From Heterotrichella gracilis (Eukaryota > Sar > Xanthophyceae > Tribonematales > Xanthonemataceae), in NCBI GenBank assembly GCA_032358255.1, contig JAULBX010007551.1, forward strand, positions 1-64,000: a DNA stretch of 64,000 nt, in the 5' to 3' direction. The position numbers and the translations under genes are program-made. How positions within the stretch are numbered: position 1 is the first letter of the stretch; each line of letters starts with the position of its first letter. The notes beneath the pieces were generated by a model, which made no database searches, was not told the origin of the DNA, and saw only the letters and a list, made by a program, of their open reading frames with translations. Shown piece after piece: positions 24,301 to 35,600 of this stretch.

Positions 24301-24533
24301 CCAGGTGATAAAACTCCCGAGTGTGAGATATCAACCCTGTGCCATGGCACGGCACAGTCCTTTGGGCAGGTGTCAAGGAATTAACAACTCACCTCTTGCG
24401 ACAGCACCCTTCCTCCAACCCTGTCCAGGGCTTCGAGTACTGTCACGTGGACCCCTCCCTTGCCCTCCTGGTGGAGAGTGACCGCAGCAGAGATGCCCGC
24501 CCACCCAGCCCCCACCACCACCACCTCTCGCAT
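21377..24533 (-). CDS. Flavin polyamine oxidase
   Basis: FAD-dependent amine oxidase of the plant/animal polyamine oxidase family, oxidising spermine- or spermidine-type amines with release of hydrogen peroxide. The protein starts at ATG 24533 directly with the dinucleotide-binding motif VVVVGAGWAGISAAVTL and the FAD-contact EALDRVGGRV. Then follow AAWMHGLEGNPIYELA, IPVPGGFQ with NLLAKMAEAA, the substrate-domain block SADAAILTMSVGVLQ, FDPPLPAWKVDAI and VVDKIFLEY, and the C-terminal FAD motif LLFCGEATSRDHYGCTAGAF. The stop is at 21377-21379. No signal peptide is seen and the C-terminus (SWGLQG) is not a peroxisomal PTS1, unlike several plant PAOs, so a cytosolic enzyme is inferred. Introns contain TTTAGGG-like tracts. 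It is divergent from the mTERF gene. Confidence 0.85.
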
Positions 24534-25232
24534 TGCTACGGGGGATGTGTGGACTATGCTCGCTGGGAGGTTTGGCTGTAAGTTTCCAGAGGGGGTTCAG
24601 CCGCTGGAGTAGGGGGCTAGGGTTTCTGCCAGCCAGACAGCTTACGGGCAAACATCAGTGTTTCAGGCGTGAACAAGTATTTTAACTTTCTGACTCATCA
24701 GGCTGAGGCCTTATCGACTGCCTCGCTTCTGGACGCAATCACTGCCTCGCTTGTGGACGCAATCAACATCATGACTCCCATGCACATTACACAGATGCAC
24801 ATGCTGCATGGCCCAACTTCCAGCTTCCAGCAAGTGTGTAGGTGCAAAGTGCAGTTGGAATCAGAACCCACCTCACTTTGAACTACACGACAACAGAGCG
24901 AACATTATGTCGCTTATTCCGCTCAACACAACAGGGAGGCCAAGCCAGCTGGCACCCTAAAAGTGGGCTACAAAACCCTTGTATCCATGCATCCTGCATC
25001 CACACTGCCCAGCTTATGTAAGGGTTTCACGCCGTCGAGCGTTGCTTGGGCTCACTAAAGCGGACCTGTATCTTCGAGTTCTTGAATGCACGGTCACGTT
25101 GTAACACATTCTTTGGACAGCCAATAGGTTCCATGCCCACAGCAACCGCACCACACTTCCGTGATCACTGAGCCGTGGAAATATGTAGCCATTGGGCAGC
25201 TTGGAAAGCATTTATCTCCATATGGTCTAAGC
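24534..25232. other. Divergent promoter region between PAO and mTERF
   Basis: About 0.7 kb that should drive both flanking genes. It contains two adjacent 24-base repeats at about 24717-24764 (unit ACTGCCTCGCTTCTGGACGC plus AATC, with one difference between copies). No core promoter element could be assigned. Confidence 0.45.
24717..24764. repeat. Tandem 24-bp repeat, two copies
   Basis: Two consecutive copies of a 24-base unit beginning ACTGCCTCGCTT differ by one base (C to G). It sits in the PAO-mTERF divergent spacer. Confidence 0.85.
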
Positions 25233-28200
25233 ATGCGCAGACTCTACCTTCGGGCCCTGGTCAACACCCAACTCATGCCTGACTACAGCACTATACAGAC
25301 ATCTTGGGTCACAAGTGCACAGCCACTGGCAACCTTGAACACCTCGGGAGAAACAAAGGCGCCTACACAATTTGTGCGTGCACTTGACTTGCCTCGAACC
25401 TTGCGAAGTTGTACAAATTTTACCAAAGGATGCATGCATGCATGTGTTCAAGCCTGTTTACTTCTCAAGCCTGTTAACTTCTCTTGCAGTTGCGACAAGA
25501 TCTTGCAAAGTATTGCAGCAGTTCACAACCAGTAGGTTACCCTCCAGTACCAGCGTGCAGCCCACAGCACCCCACCACCCACGCCCACAGCCACCACAGC
25601 CACCACCCATGGGGCACCCCCCTCACCAGCACCACCGCACGGCACACCCCTACCGGCTACACCCCTCCGCCACACTGTGCAGGCTTGCACACCCTGCAGT
25701 CCGACACAAACCTAACCCCACACAGTGCCACTGACCCGCACTGCGGGCTGGAGTACTGGCGCCTCAAACTGCGCCTGAGCACTAGCCAGCTGGCCAAGGT
25801 CGCACAGCTCAGTCCAACACTCAAAGCAACCGCAAGCAAGGACGTTGTGGCCTGCAGCCACTTCGCAGACGTTATGCGTGACCTGGGCTTCAGCCGCAAG
25901 GAGGTGGTGCAGGTGGTGGCCAGGGCCAAGGGCGTTTTGCCTGTGGCGCGCGAGGCAAGCCAGGTGGCGGCGCTGCTGCGCGAGCAGGTGGGGTACCTAA
26001 ACGCTAAACACTAAGCTCTGCAATGTGGGTAGATAGGGACACTATACCCTGGTAAACCTATACCCTGCGAGCGGGTGGGGGCCATCATTTCAAACATAGT
26101 TGAAAACCCTACACCCTTAGGGCGCCGTGTAGGAGCTGGACCCTACACCCTATATTCTGAAGACCTAAGCTTCATCGTTATTGTGCTGGCAGGCGGGGAT
26201 GAGCAGCGCAGCCCTGCGGGCCATCATCATCAAGAACCCTAGGGTGCTGGGCGCCAGCGAGCTCAGCGTGGCGGGGGTGCTGCAGGTGCTGCGGCCATGG
26301 GCGGGCCAGCTGCGCGTGACGCTGCACCGCAGGCCCCAGCTCCTGTACTCCGCAAAGCCACAAACCCTGGCCTCCAAGATACAATTCTTTCTGAACAACG
26401 GGTGGACCGAGAAGCAGATTGGTTCCATGCTGCGTGAGCCGGCCTGGCTGGCAGGCAGCATCGAAAACACGCTTGAGCCCACGTTGGAGCTGCTGCGTGG
26501 CTGTGGGCTGCAGGGTCAGGACCTGATTGCCACGGTGACCGCTGCGCCCATTGTGTTCCATGCCAGCTCAACCCTGGCTGGCAAGCTGAGGCACATGCGG
26601 GCGTGGGGCATGAGCGACTGGCAGTTCCGCAGGTTCCTGGTGGCAGGCGGGGTGAAAGTGGGTAGCGGGCTCATAGGGGGTGGCATGGGTGGCCATCAAA
26701 ATAATCAAATGTTTGTGTAAGAAGATATTCCGTATCTTTTATCAATGCGTGAGCTCCGCTCCCCACATTGTGGGTACCAGCTCATCAACTGACATTGAAC
26801 ATCTGCTTCACGGCTTTGATCAATCCTGGTGGCTGCATCCCAATGGCCTCCTTGCACCTCGCAATAATTGGAACTTAAGCATTGCGTGCATTTGGCCCCC
26901 CATATTGACAGACCCACACCCACGTGCATACACCTGCATATGTACATGTGTACTTGGTACTGTTGTGCACGTGCATGTGATCACTGGTGGCCCCCGCCGC
27001 CTGCAGGCCATTGGCAGTGGCCTCCATGGGGTTGAGGAGAGGCGCCAGTGGTGGCTGCGGCAGGGCATGACCCCCTCCGACTTCTGTGTGATGCTGACGC
27101 AAGGGACCATGCCCATCCTGGTGACTGTGCCCACCCTGGAGAACAAGCTGGAGCTGTTCAGGAATGTGCGATGCCAAACCCTAAACCCTAAGCACCAAAC
27201 ACCAAACCCTGATATGGAGGACAAGCTGCAGCTGTTTTTGCAAGTGTGGTGGCCAGCATGGCGCATGCCAGGACCTGTAGTACTGGCACATGGCATCCCC
27301 GTGCTGCAAGTATCACATCATCTGAAATGTGCCACGCATGCATGCCATATGCCGCTGCAGCATGCATGCCATGCCCATCGGATGTGGCAGTCTCTATTGA
27401 TATTCCGACAGTCGGTTCGCTATGCATTCAACAGCTAATTGCTATTACTTCCATACCATGCTACCATGCTACCGTATCATGCTACCATATCATGCTACCA
27501 TTTGCGTCGTAGCAACTGCCCCTCCCGCACCCATCCCGCAGCACGGCTTCACCCTGGCCCAGTTCCTCAAGGTGTGCACCCGCTGCCCATCGGTGTGCAG
27601 CAAGGACATGCAGGCACTGGAGGAGCGCATCCGCTTCTGGCTGGAGGAGGTGAAGGTGCCCCGGGAGACCATGTGCAGGCATTACGTGTACTGCTGGAAC
27701 CTGTCGCTGGATGGGCGCTTGCGGACGAGGTAGGGGGAGGCATGCAAGGGGAATGTAACCCCAAGTTAAAGGGCGCTGGCGCCACATGAGAGGGGCTTGG
27801 TTGGACACACGCGGTTGTGTAGGGTTTAGGGGTGACTAGGGTATGGGAGTGTGCATGCGGCTGCCCCTGTTTGTCCCTTTCTTTCTTTCTTTCTTCTGGT
27901 GCATTGCGATGGGGTGGGGGCACAGCATACTAGTGCTGAGGCAACTCGCAAAATGTTGACATGCCGGTCATGTATGCCGGACTTTGGTGATATTGATGTC
28001 GCACTTGCTTGGATGCAAGGGGTCATGTACGCTGCGTTTTTCAATGATCAATCAGTAAATAGACAACACGAACTGGTCTCAGGCTAGCCTAGTCCTCTGA
28101 GTATGTTTGAAGTGAATCTGATTCACAGCCGTGGTGCATTTAATTGGTCAGCATGCCTCTATAAGTGATACCGTACACTACCACATCCCGTGCGTGCACA

Positions 28201-28718
28201 TGCCCCACTACTGCAAGCGACCACCTGCCAGTGGCACCGCCCGGGCCACCTGCGGGGGGTTCCTCAACATTATGCACGTGTGCGTACCATGTGCATGCAT
28301 TCATGGCAAAAGTACTTTTGCCATGATCATTGAAAGCATGACAAAAATCGATGCACATGCACTTGTCACCACAAATAATCAACACATTGGTGACTCCAGA
28401 TTGTAAACAGGTTACCCACTAATGAATGAAATTTCCCAGCAGCCTCACCCTTGCCACCTTTCTGTGCACTGCAGGTACCACTACATGCTTCAATCCGACA
28501 CCATGCGCCTATTCCAAGGCAAGTCGGGACTGAGCCTGAACAAACTGTTTGGCAAGCCTGACGACCAGTGGGCTGAGGAGGTTGGGGTGGGTCTCAAGGC
28601 GTGGCAGCACTACCTAAGGGAGTGGGCACAGGCGCGGGCAACTGGCCAGCCGCTGCCTACCATATGCGGCCCCAAGCCAAGAAGCCACAAACCTCACGCC
28701 AGGGCTGGTAGGGGCTAA
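25233..28718 (+). CDS. mTERF-domain organelle gene-expression factor
   Basis: Helical-repeat nucleic-acid-binding protein of the mitochondrial transcription termination factor family, which in algae and plants acts in plastids or mitochondria. Repeats seen: DVMRDLGFSRKEVVQVVARA (about 25870); IIIKNPRVLGASEL, LHRRPQLLYSA and KIQFFLNNGWTEKQIGSML (26180-26650); GMTPSDFCVML and LENKLELF (about 27065-27160); HGFTLAQFLKVCTRCPSVC and LEERIRFWLEEV (about 27545-27660). The C-terminal family motif is split by an intron (WNLSLDGRLRTR then YHYMLQSDTM), and the frame ends at 28716-28718. The start at 25233 (MRRLYLRALVN) is a guess from its basic, Ser/Thr-rich, leader-like sequence; the junction to the exon after CTCTTGCAG at 25489 was not resolved. 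An exon-tail duplication follows the LENKLELF exon. Confidence 0.8.
27216..27253 (+). repeat. Degenerate copy of an mTERF exon tail and splice donor
   Basis: GGACAAGCTGCAGCTG here repeats GAACAAGCTGGAGCTG at about 27141, a spacing of 78 bases. Both copies are followed by a possible donor (GTGCGA in the first, GTGTGG in the second). Telomere-like CCCTAAA sequence lies between them. Confidence 0.65.
27451..27502. repeat. CATGCTACCAT minisatellite in an mTERF intron
   Basis: Four to five imperfect copies of an 8-14 base unit containing ATGCTACC lie just upstream of the acceptor for the HGFTLAQF exon. Confidence 0.8.
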
Positions 28719-29208
28719 ATAGAGTGTCCCCGGGGCCAAAACCCGCCTCAAGAGGGTGTGCAGCAGCAGCTGGTTAGCCACATTGCTTTAACCCACAATT
28801 CAATATGGTTACAGGTATTTCTGTCATCTATGTTCTGTGGCGCTGGAAGTGTTTGTGTCCTACAATTCGTGGCAACTTGACGAAAACACGTAGTTCTGAC
28901 GATCTAGCACGACGGGCACCATCCTGCTGTATTGGCAGCAAGTGGAACCCTCAGCAAGGGTTCAAGGTTCGCCCTCAGCTTGTGCTAAAGGTCACCTCAG
29001 GTTCACACTGTGACCCTTCCTTCTATTGCACGTGGCAAGATAAGCAGGTGATTTTTGCAACGATATTGTGTTGTAGCCCTTCTGCCCCTGTCCTGCTGCC
29101 CACCCCTGCAGCCCCAATCCCCGTTTCCCCCAAGCCCTCAAACCCAAGCGCCATGCCAAAATGAAGCCCATTGGTGGCAGTTTTCAGTGTCTGCTGCTGT
29201 GTCCCCTT
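28719..29208. other. Convergent spacer between mTERF and SDH4
   Basis: 3' regions of two converging genes. I see no additional gene. Confidence 0.45.
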
Positions 29209-29926
29209 TTACTCCCTCTTTTTCCACAGCTGCCTCAGTGTGCCGGTGATCCCAGCCCCTGTAGTGTTGAGCTTCAGCAGTCCCAGGAATGCCACTCCGC
29301 TCAGACCCAAGACACCCAACCGCACAGGAACTGCGGAAACGCACAGGAGTGAGTGTGAATTCGCTAAACAATTCAACGTGCAATGAGTGACAACTAAAGT
29401 CCAACAAGGCCGGTTGCTTGGTGCATGGCGGGGCAGTTGCAGGCCCATGTCACTTACATTGCAGCTTCTTTGGCACATAGTCGGACACCACATAGTTCAT
29501 GGCTATATGAGAGTGCACGGGCAGCGCCACTCCAAGGGCAAGGTCTGACGTGCGGTTCAAAAAGCCCTGCAAGGACAGTTTGCCAGTGAGCACAGGGGTG
29601 GCACTCTCAAACAGTCAGCGAATCAGGCTACACCAGTCCTCACCTCCTTAGTAATCAAGGAAGCAGGCACCAGCCCTGCAAAATTTTCAGCTGCATGTTA
29701 AGCCAGAACCACCACAGCAACAAAAATTTCAAGCAAGCAAACGTTTGTTCCTACCTGCAAGGGCCATATGGGACAAGCCATACAGCTTTTGCATCTGTGG
29801 CCCAGCAGAGTCAGCTGCACACCACACACCAATACGTTAACTTCGAGCCTTCAGTCCAACGCTACGAGTAGAAGACCAACAGGAACCAAACAGCTGCACC
29901 AACGTACGATTCAAGACGCGGTTCAT
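29209..29926 (-). CDS. SDH4: Succinate dehydrogenase membrane anchor subunit (SDHD/SDH4)
   Basis: Small inner-membrane subunit of complex II that helps hold heme b and ubiquinone. Five short exons were read. Exon 1 (ATG at 29926) encodes a basic, Ser/Thr-rich mitochondrial leader (MNRVLNRTLVQLFGS). Next come QMQKLYGLSHMALA, GLVPASLITKE, and the signature exon GFLNRTSDLALGVALPVHSH plus IAMNYVVSDYVPKK, with the probable heme His and the quinone-site Asp-Tyr. The last exon, VRLGVLGLSGVAFLGLL through GITGTLRQLW, gives the third membrane helix and a stop at 29209. The joins are in frame, including CAAT|GTAAGT to CCGCAG|TTCC. The first intron is very short (about 51 bases), so the leader junction is tentative. 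About 120 residues, typical of the family. Confidence 0.8.
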
Positions 29927-31079
29927 GGTTGTGGCTGCCTGCAAAGTTGGACGAAATGATGGGGCTGGCCCAGTTGAGATGCCCCGAACCGTTGGCTCAC
30001 TTTACCACAGGCAAATGCACGGGTATGACTCAGCAAACTGCCAAGGCAAGTGCGATGTGCTGTTCGAGCTTGAAACGGTCACTATGCACAGGTGCAAGAT
30101 TAGCCCAGTTTCGTCGCTGATGTTTACACAACAGTGCACACAACTAGAGCTGACCCACCACACACCACGTACTGACACAAGTGCTTTCGACGGGCAGTGG
30201 TCACAGGTGCGCTGCTGGTGGAACATAAGGACAATAGGGTGCATGCATCTGTCGAGACGGGTCTTGTGCACGTTACGCAGCTCCTACCTCCTCGCCTGCT
30301 CGCACAAAGTATCAGGCCCCCTTTCCCGCCATGTCAAGGGTTTATGGTGCAGTGGCGCCAGGACCCTTCTAGGGTTACAAAGCAAGGACCCGATTTATTG
30401 CAAGTGCAAAGGGTGGTGGGGAGGGGCGGGACTAGGAACAATCTCACGACGCCCGACAACTGGGATGTCAACGACCTCGGAGCATCATGCTCCCAAACTG
30501 GAATCACGCCAACGTTGTTCTCTACGTGGCACAGCGACTGCTCAAAAGGTTACATCCAGTGCCCAATCTGCACCACTGGCAGCTGTAAATAACCTGTCCA
30601 AAATTGCACAATAAGCACCACGGCTTATTGGGCGCCCAGTGCAGCGGTTGTCCGGGGGTGGCAAGTTGTTCCAGCCCGAGAACGACCTTTGCATACAGCC
30701 GCAGACTGCGGTTCCCCTCACAGATACATGTGAGAAATAAAAGATACTTTGCACCATCTAATCTTTGATGCAGATGGCAGTGATGCCACACAACACCGCG
30801 GGGCGAAAAGACTGCCCTGACACCCAACCTGAAGCACGTCGTTGTAACAGTTCCGTGGACGTCACCAGCCCTTACTAAAAGGTGGAAAATAATGAAGTAA
30901 TCTGCAGATCCGAAAATATTTATACAAGCAGGGCAAACAAGCCCGAAGTCCAACCAAAAAACCATCCCTCCCCTGTTTCTACCATGTACACCATAGCCAC
31001 CAAAGGCTCCAACAATGGCTGAAAGTCTGCTCCACCAGCAAGCGCTTGCCCCACCACTGTCCATACCAGCGCTTGAAGT
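29927..31079. other. Spacer between SDH4 and the BSD2-like gene
   Basis: SDH4 promoter and 3' flank of the BSD2-like gene. Long open frames occur on both strands (230 and 180 codons) but overlap each other and show no motif, so none is called. Confidence 0.4.
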
Positions 31080-31967
31080 TTACTTGTACCCACTCCCCTT
31101 ACAGGCCCTGCACAGGATCAGCCCAGCTCCCTTACAGGCTTTGCACTCCCGCTTGCCGCTGGGCGCTGACAGCCGGTCCCTCGCTGCGCCGTTGGCCGCC
31201 ACAGCACCCAGCGTGTTGGTCATGTACCCACTGGCATCGCAGGCAAAGCACTTGACCCCGCCGTTGCCCGCACAGCACTCGCACACCTGTGGTTCCCCCT
31301 GCATGTACGGTCCAGCGTCAGCAAGCCCACAAGCCACCCCTTGCCACAGTCATGCACGGAGCAGGGAACCACATGCTGCGTATTTGCAGGTGCCCTTGTG
31401 CCCTGCTTACCTTGAGCCCGTTGTAGAAGGCGGCACCCATAGCAGACACCACAGCCCCGCCCACGATCACCTCCTGCAGTGCGCCTGGGTCACTGGCTGC
31501 CAAGTCAAACAGTGGCAGGCTGTGCACCTGCAGCAAGCACCGTGTAGTCATTGGTATGCACGAAGGGGACTTGAATATTGTCAAGGTCTGTCTCTGTCAA
31601 GGGTTTGCGGTGCACGCTGTTGCATGTCATGTAGCTGGTAGTTACTGCACCAATACCAAAGTTGCAGCTGGTGCCAACCCAATCCGCCTAATGGAGGGGA
31701 TCCAAGGTGCATACAATAGCAGTCTGCTTTATCAAAAGATGCTTGGAACCTGTGTTTGGCCTAAGCTGCAGCAGGGCTCGTGCATGCATATGCGGTGCAT
31801 GCATGTGAGGTGGAGTGCTTTCAGGCGTAGGGACCCACCCGCGAAGTGCGCTGCTGCTGGCTACGCTGCGTGTGTGGCCGTGAAGTGGGTGGAAAGCGGG
31901 GTCTGCACAGGCATGCTGGCGAGCAGGACGTGTCAGCCTGGCGGCAGACACTTTGGCTGTGCAACAT
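31080..31967 (-). CDS. BSD2-like DnaJ-type zinc-finger protein, plastid-targeted
   Basis: Small protein with four CxxC zinc-binding motifs (CECCAGNG, CFACDASG, CKACKGAG, CRACKGSG), the cysteine-rich part of DnaJ without a J domain, as in BSD2, which assists Rubisco large-subunit folding, and related plastid chaperones. Exon 1 (31839-31967, ATG at 31967, 43 codons) is rich in Ser, Arg and Gln and reads like a chloroplast transit peptide; exon 2 starts after TTGCTGCAG and holds DLAASDPGALQEVI and a short hydrophobic segment (VGGAVVSAMGAAF); exon 3 follows CATGCAG and ends in GSGYK before the stop at 31080. Spacing between the second and third CxxC is longer than in canonical DnaJ. Whether it serves Rubisco, a photosystem or another client cannot be told. 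Divergent from the HEATR6-like gene. Confidence 0.75.
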
Positions 31968-32668
31968 TGTGTGGTTCGGGGTGTGAGGGGGTGGCTGCTG
32001 GTTCCCGACAAGCTGCAAGGCTGCGCACTGCCGTCTCAAGAAGTAAACGTCTACAAGCACTTTACCGCCAACTCTTGGAGCAACGCACGGTATCAAACCG
32101 TTTGTGGCCTTGCATCTCCCCTTATGTTTGGTTCGAACCAGGGAGGACTTGCCCGCGTGTTTTCGCTCCCCCTTCCCGCGTTGATGTCAACACCATGTTC
32201 TCACTTAGAATCTCAGCTTGCGTTTTGGACTAACTTGGGTTTGGCCGTTATTCACGAAGGTGGTTGACGTGTTGCGATCGAAGACAGGTTACCCAACCCC
32301 AGTTCAGCGGGGCTCCTGGCACTATGAGCGCTAGTCCACGGCGCTCGTTCAGGGCAGGCAAACAGCGGCATGTAGACCAGGTTAGTATATGCGACGTTAA
32401 GAGCAACCGAACCCTTCGTGTATGGCACTTTACTTAACGCCCGCTTGCCGCCCACGTGACTTTCATATGGCATGCATATACAAAAATGCCGTGAAGCAAT
32501 CCCCTCGTTATATCAGCGTATTTTTTACGCAGCCCTGGCAAACTTTTGCATCGAGATGCCTTAGGGTTGTTGCTGGGTTTGCACAGACAATTTGCGGTTG
32601 GGTGTTGAACACTACCCCGGTGCTGTTTAGTCCCTGCCCTTCCACAGCTGTTCCATACAAGCAAGTAA
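31968..32668. other. Divergent region between the BSD2-like and HEATR6-like genes
   Basis: Contains both promoters and probably the unassigned first exon(s) of the HEATR6-like gene. A candidate is the plus-strand frame from an ATG near 32123 or 32183 to a donor GAAG|GTGGTT near 32260; its product (ESQLAFWTNLGLAVIHE) is plausible for the N-terminus, but the junction was not proven. Confidence 0.4.
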
Positions 32669-35600
32669 TCACCACAACTGCAGCAGGCCTCTCACAGTGA
32701 AGTGCTGCACAAGATATTGAGGGAGGCCCAACAGCTCGCATATCAGCCGGACACCGAGGCCAGGCTGTCCCTGTGCCAACGGGCAGCAACAGAGCTATCC
32801 CACAGACAGGCACGTGGACTGCCCTTCCTTACAATTGCCCAATTCTCCAATAGAATTTGCCATAGAAACTTGGCGATGGTGCAGCATTTATCAGATTTTG
32901 TGGTAAAGATGGCAGAGAGTTCCTTTTCAGTCACCCATCAACTCATTTGCAGGTCTCATCTTGGAGCGATGCCCGTGAGCTCATTCTGCTGCTGGTAGCC
33001 TGGTCACCACCTGCATCCAGGCCCAGTGAAGCCCCACCGTTGTCCCTGCATGTGTCAAGCGCACTCACAGCGATCCTGCAGCAGCCATGCCAGGTGAACC
33101 GGCAGCCACGCAGCACATGTATATAACACCATGGGGGGGGGGGACGCCATGCCATGCACAGGAATCACAGCAGAACTGGAGGTTCACCAGTGTAGCTCAG
33201 AAAGTGGATGGCTTGTTATGAGAGGATCTTTTCTTGTGCTGGTGCAGGTGGATGCTTCCCAAGCAGACAAAATCGCATCGGCGGTGCTGCAACACCTGCA
33301 CAACCAGTGTGCTGGCGTGCGTCAGGTGAGCCCTTGCACTGCACCAAATCCTTCGAATTCTTAATCATTCATGCAAGAAAAACTCAATACAGCTTGCTGT
33401 GGGCTTCCATATTACTTGACTTGCAGCACATTGCCTGTGCACAGCATACACATCTTGGCTCGTAGTGCTTCCCCCCATGACCCCACAGGAGACCTCCATC
33501 CAGGAAGCAACGCAGTGTGCAGTCAGCGCCGCCCACCGCGCCCTGATGGCCACGGCACCCTACCTGTCCCCCCACGTGGCCGCCTCTGGCCTGCGCCAGC
33601 TGACCACCCTGCTGGAGGTGGTGGCGGGGCGGTGCGGGGGCGATGCCAGCGGGGCGGCTGCCAGGTGCTTCCATGCGCTGCTGTCTGCAATCACACAGCT
33701 CATCACGCAGGTCAGGGGCAGGGTCAGGGTCATGGGGTGTTCGGGATGGAGGGGATTGGGGCAGTGTGCTGTTCCCGCATGAACATGGTGGGCAGTGGCA
33801 TACATGTGCAAGCTGTACGCGACAAGTGGCATCCCCATGCAGATCCACTGCACCTTCCCCTGGTGTGGTTGGTCCAACAATGACCCAGCACCAGGTGGAA
33901 TTCCACTTGGGGAACATCGTATCATACCGTGTGATCCCCCGGCACATTATCACCATGGTCGTCAGGTGCAACGCTGGCTCTCCCCCTCACCTCTCCCCTC
34001 CCCCCCCTGCTGCAGGCCAAGGCGATCCAGGCCATCAGCACCCCCCCGCTGGTGGCAAGCCTGTGCAGGTTCTTCAGGTATGGCCTCAAAGGCCCGGGTC
34101 AGGGGGGCGCCACCACTGCACCCCGGGCGGCTGGCGAGGCAAGGGTAGGGGGCGGGCAGCGCGAGGAGGGCAGGGGAGGCTATGTCCCGCCGCACCGGAG
34201 AGGGGAGTCCAGCAGCGGGGATGGCAATGGAGCAGGTGGGCATGCCCCAATCCCACAAGCATCTTCGGTACCAACACCAGCTGCATGGGCATGGGCATGG
34301 GCATGTTGGGTACCATACCTTCCCTTGCGCAGTGCAGGGGCAAATGCTGGCAGTTGGTTCCCTTCCAGGCCTCGCTATCTTGATTTGTTTTGAACCATAG
34401 TGATGTCCAAAATTATCACCCACCCAGCATGTGATGGGATACAAAGGTTGCACGTTTTGTGCACTTGTCATGAATGAGCACTGCCGAAGGTGAAATGTTG
34501 GCAGCTCCATATGGGAGCATATGATAATATGCTGCCCCCTGCTCCCCCAGGCCACTCCCGCCAAACTGACGACGGCAACAGCAGCTCATGCGAGAGCGAC
34601 TGGGCAGACAGCGACATCAGCAGCACACAATCGGCACCCGACCAGCGCACCTCGCGCGTGCGCCTGGCGGCACTCACCTGCCTGCACGCCCTGGCGCGCG
34701 CCGCCCCCGCCTCCCTGCACGCCTCGCTCACCCAGCTGCTGCCGGTGGTGCCCGGCCAGCATGCGCGGCTGCAGCCGGTGACGCTGGTCACAGTGGTGGT
34801 GCATGACCCCCTGCCAAAGGTGGGTGGGTGGTGGTGGTGGTGGTGGGTGGATGGTTGGAGGTGGTGGTGCATGACCCCCTGCCCAAGGTGGGTGGGCGGT
34901 GGAGTGGTGGGGTGGAGGGCTGTAGGTGGTGGTGCATGATCCTCTGCTTTAAGAGGCGTATCTTTGATTGCTGTGCATGGGGGCTGTGCCTAGCATTGCA
35001 ATGCATGCGGACAGGGAAAGCAGCTGGGTGACAACCGGCCGCTACTTACACACAAGTAAGGATCGCAGTTGCCAATCTCGGACCCTAAGCAAGGGTTGCC
35101 GCTGGCCCGCAGGTTCGAGCGGTTGCGGCCAGCACCATCGCCAGCCTCCTGGACGGGCCCTCGCAGCGCACCTACCTGGCGGTGGCCGAGCTCTACACCC
35201 TGCCACGTCAGCACGCCAGGTCGTTCACCACCCTATCCACCTCCCTGGGGAACATGCTGGTGGCGCTGCATGAGGCCACGTGGGCGAGGATGGCAGCGGA
35301 GGAGAACGTGCTGGTGCTGTGCAGCCTGCTGCGGCTGATGCACTCGCTGGCGGGGGCTGCGCCCTACCACAGGCTGCCACCGGGGCTGACGCCGGGGACG
35401 CTGCAGGTGGGTGCGGGGGGGGGTGGGGGAAGGGTAGGGGGGCGTGGGCATGTGCGTGGCCGCTGGCTGGGGAGGTGTCATAGTATGCAGTGGGTGGTGC
35501 CATGTGCTGTGGATCAGGTTGGCACATGTATGCCGCCATCATCCTCAAATAAATACTTGCCACTGTTCCAGCACATTGCCTATCAACAGAAGAAAAAAGA

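Noticed and set aside
29925-30614. 229-codon plus-strand open frame
   Set aside because: Begins opposite the SDH4 leader exon, has no family motif and overlaps competing frames; the SDH4 model explains the coding signal at its left end.
30522-31064. 180-codon minus-strand frame downstream of the BSD2-like gene
   Set aside because: Lies after the stop of the BSD2-like gene, no motif, consistent with 3' untranslated sequence.
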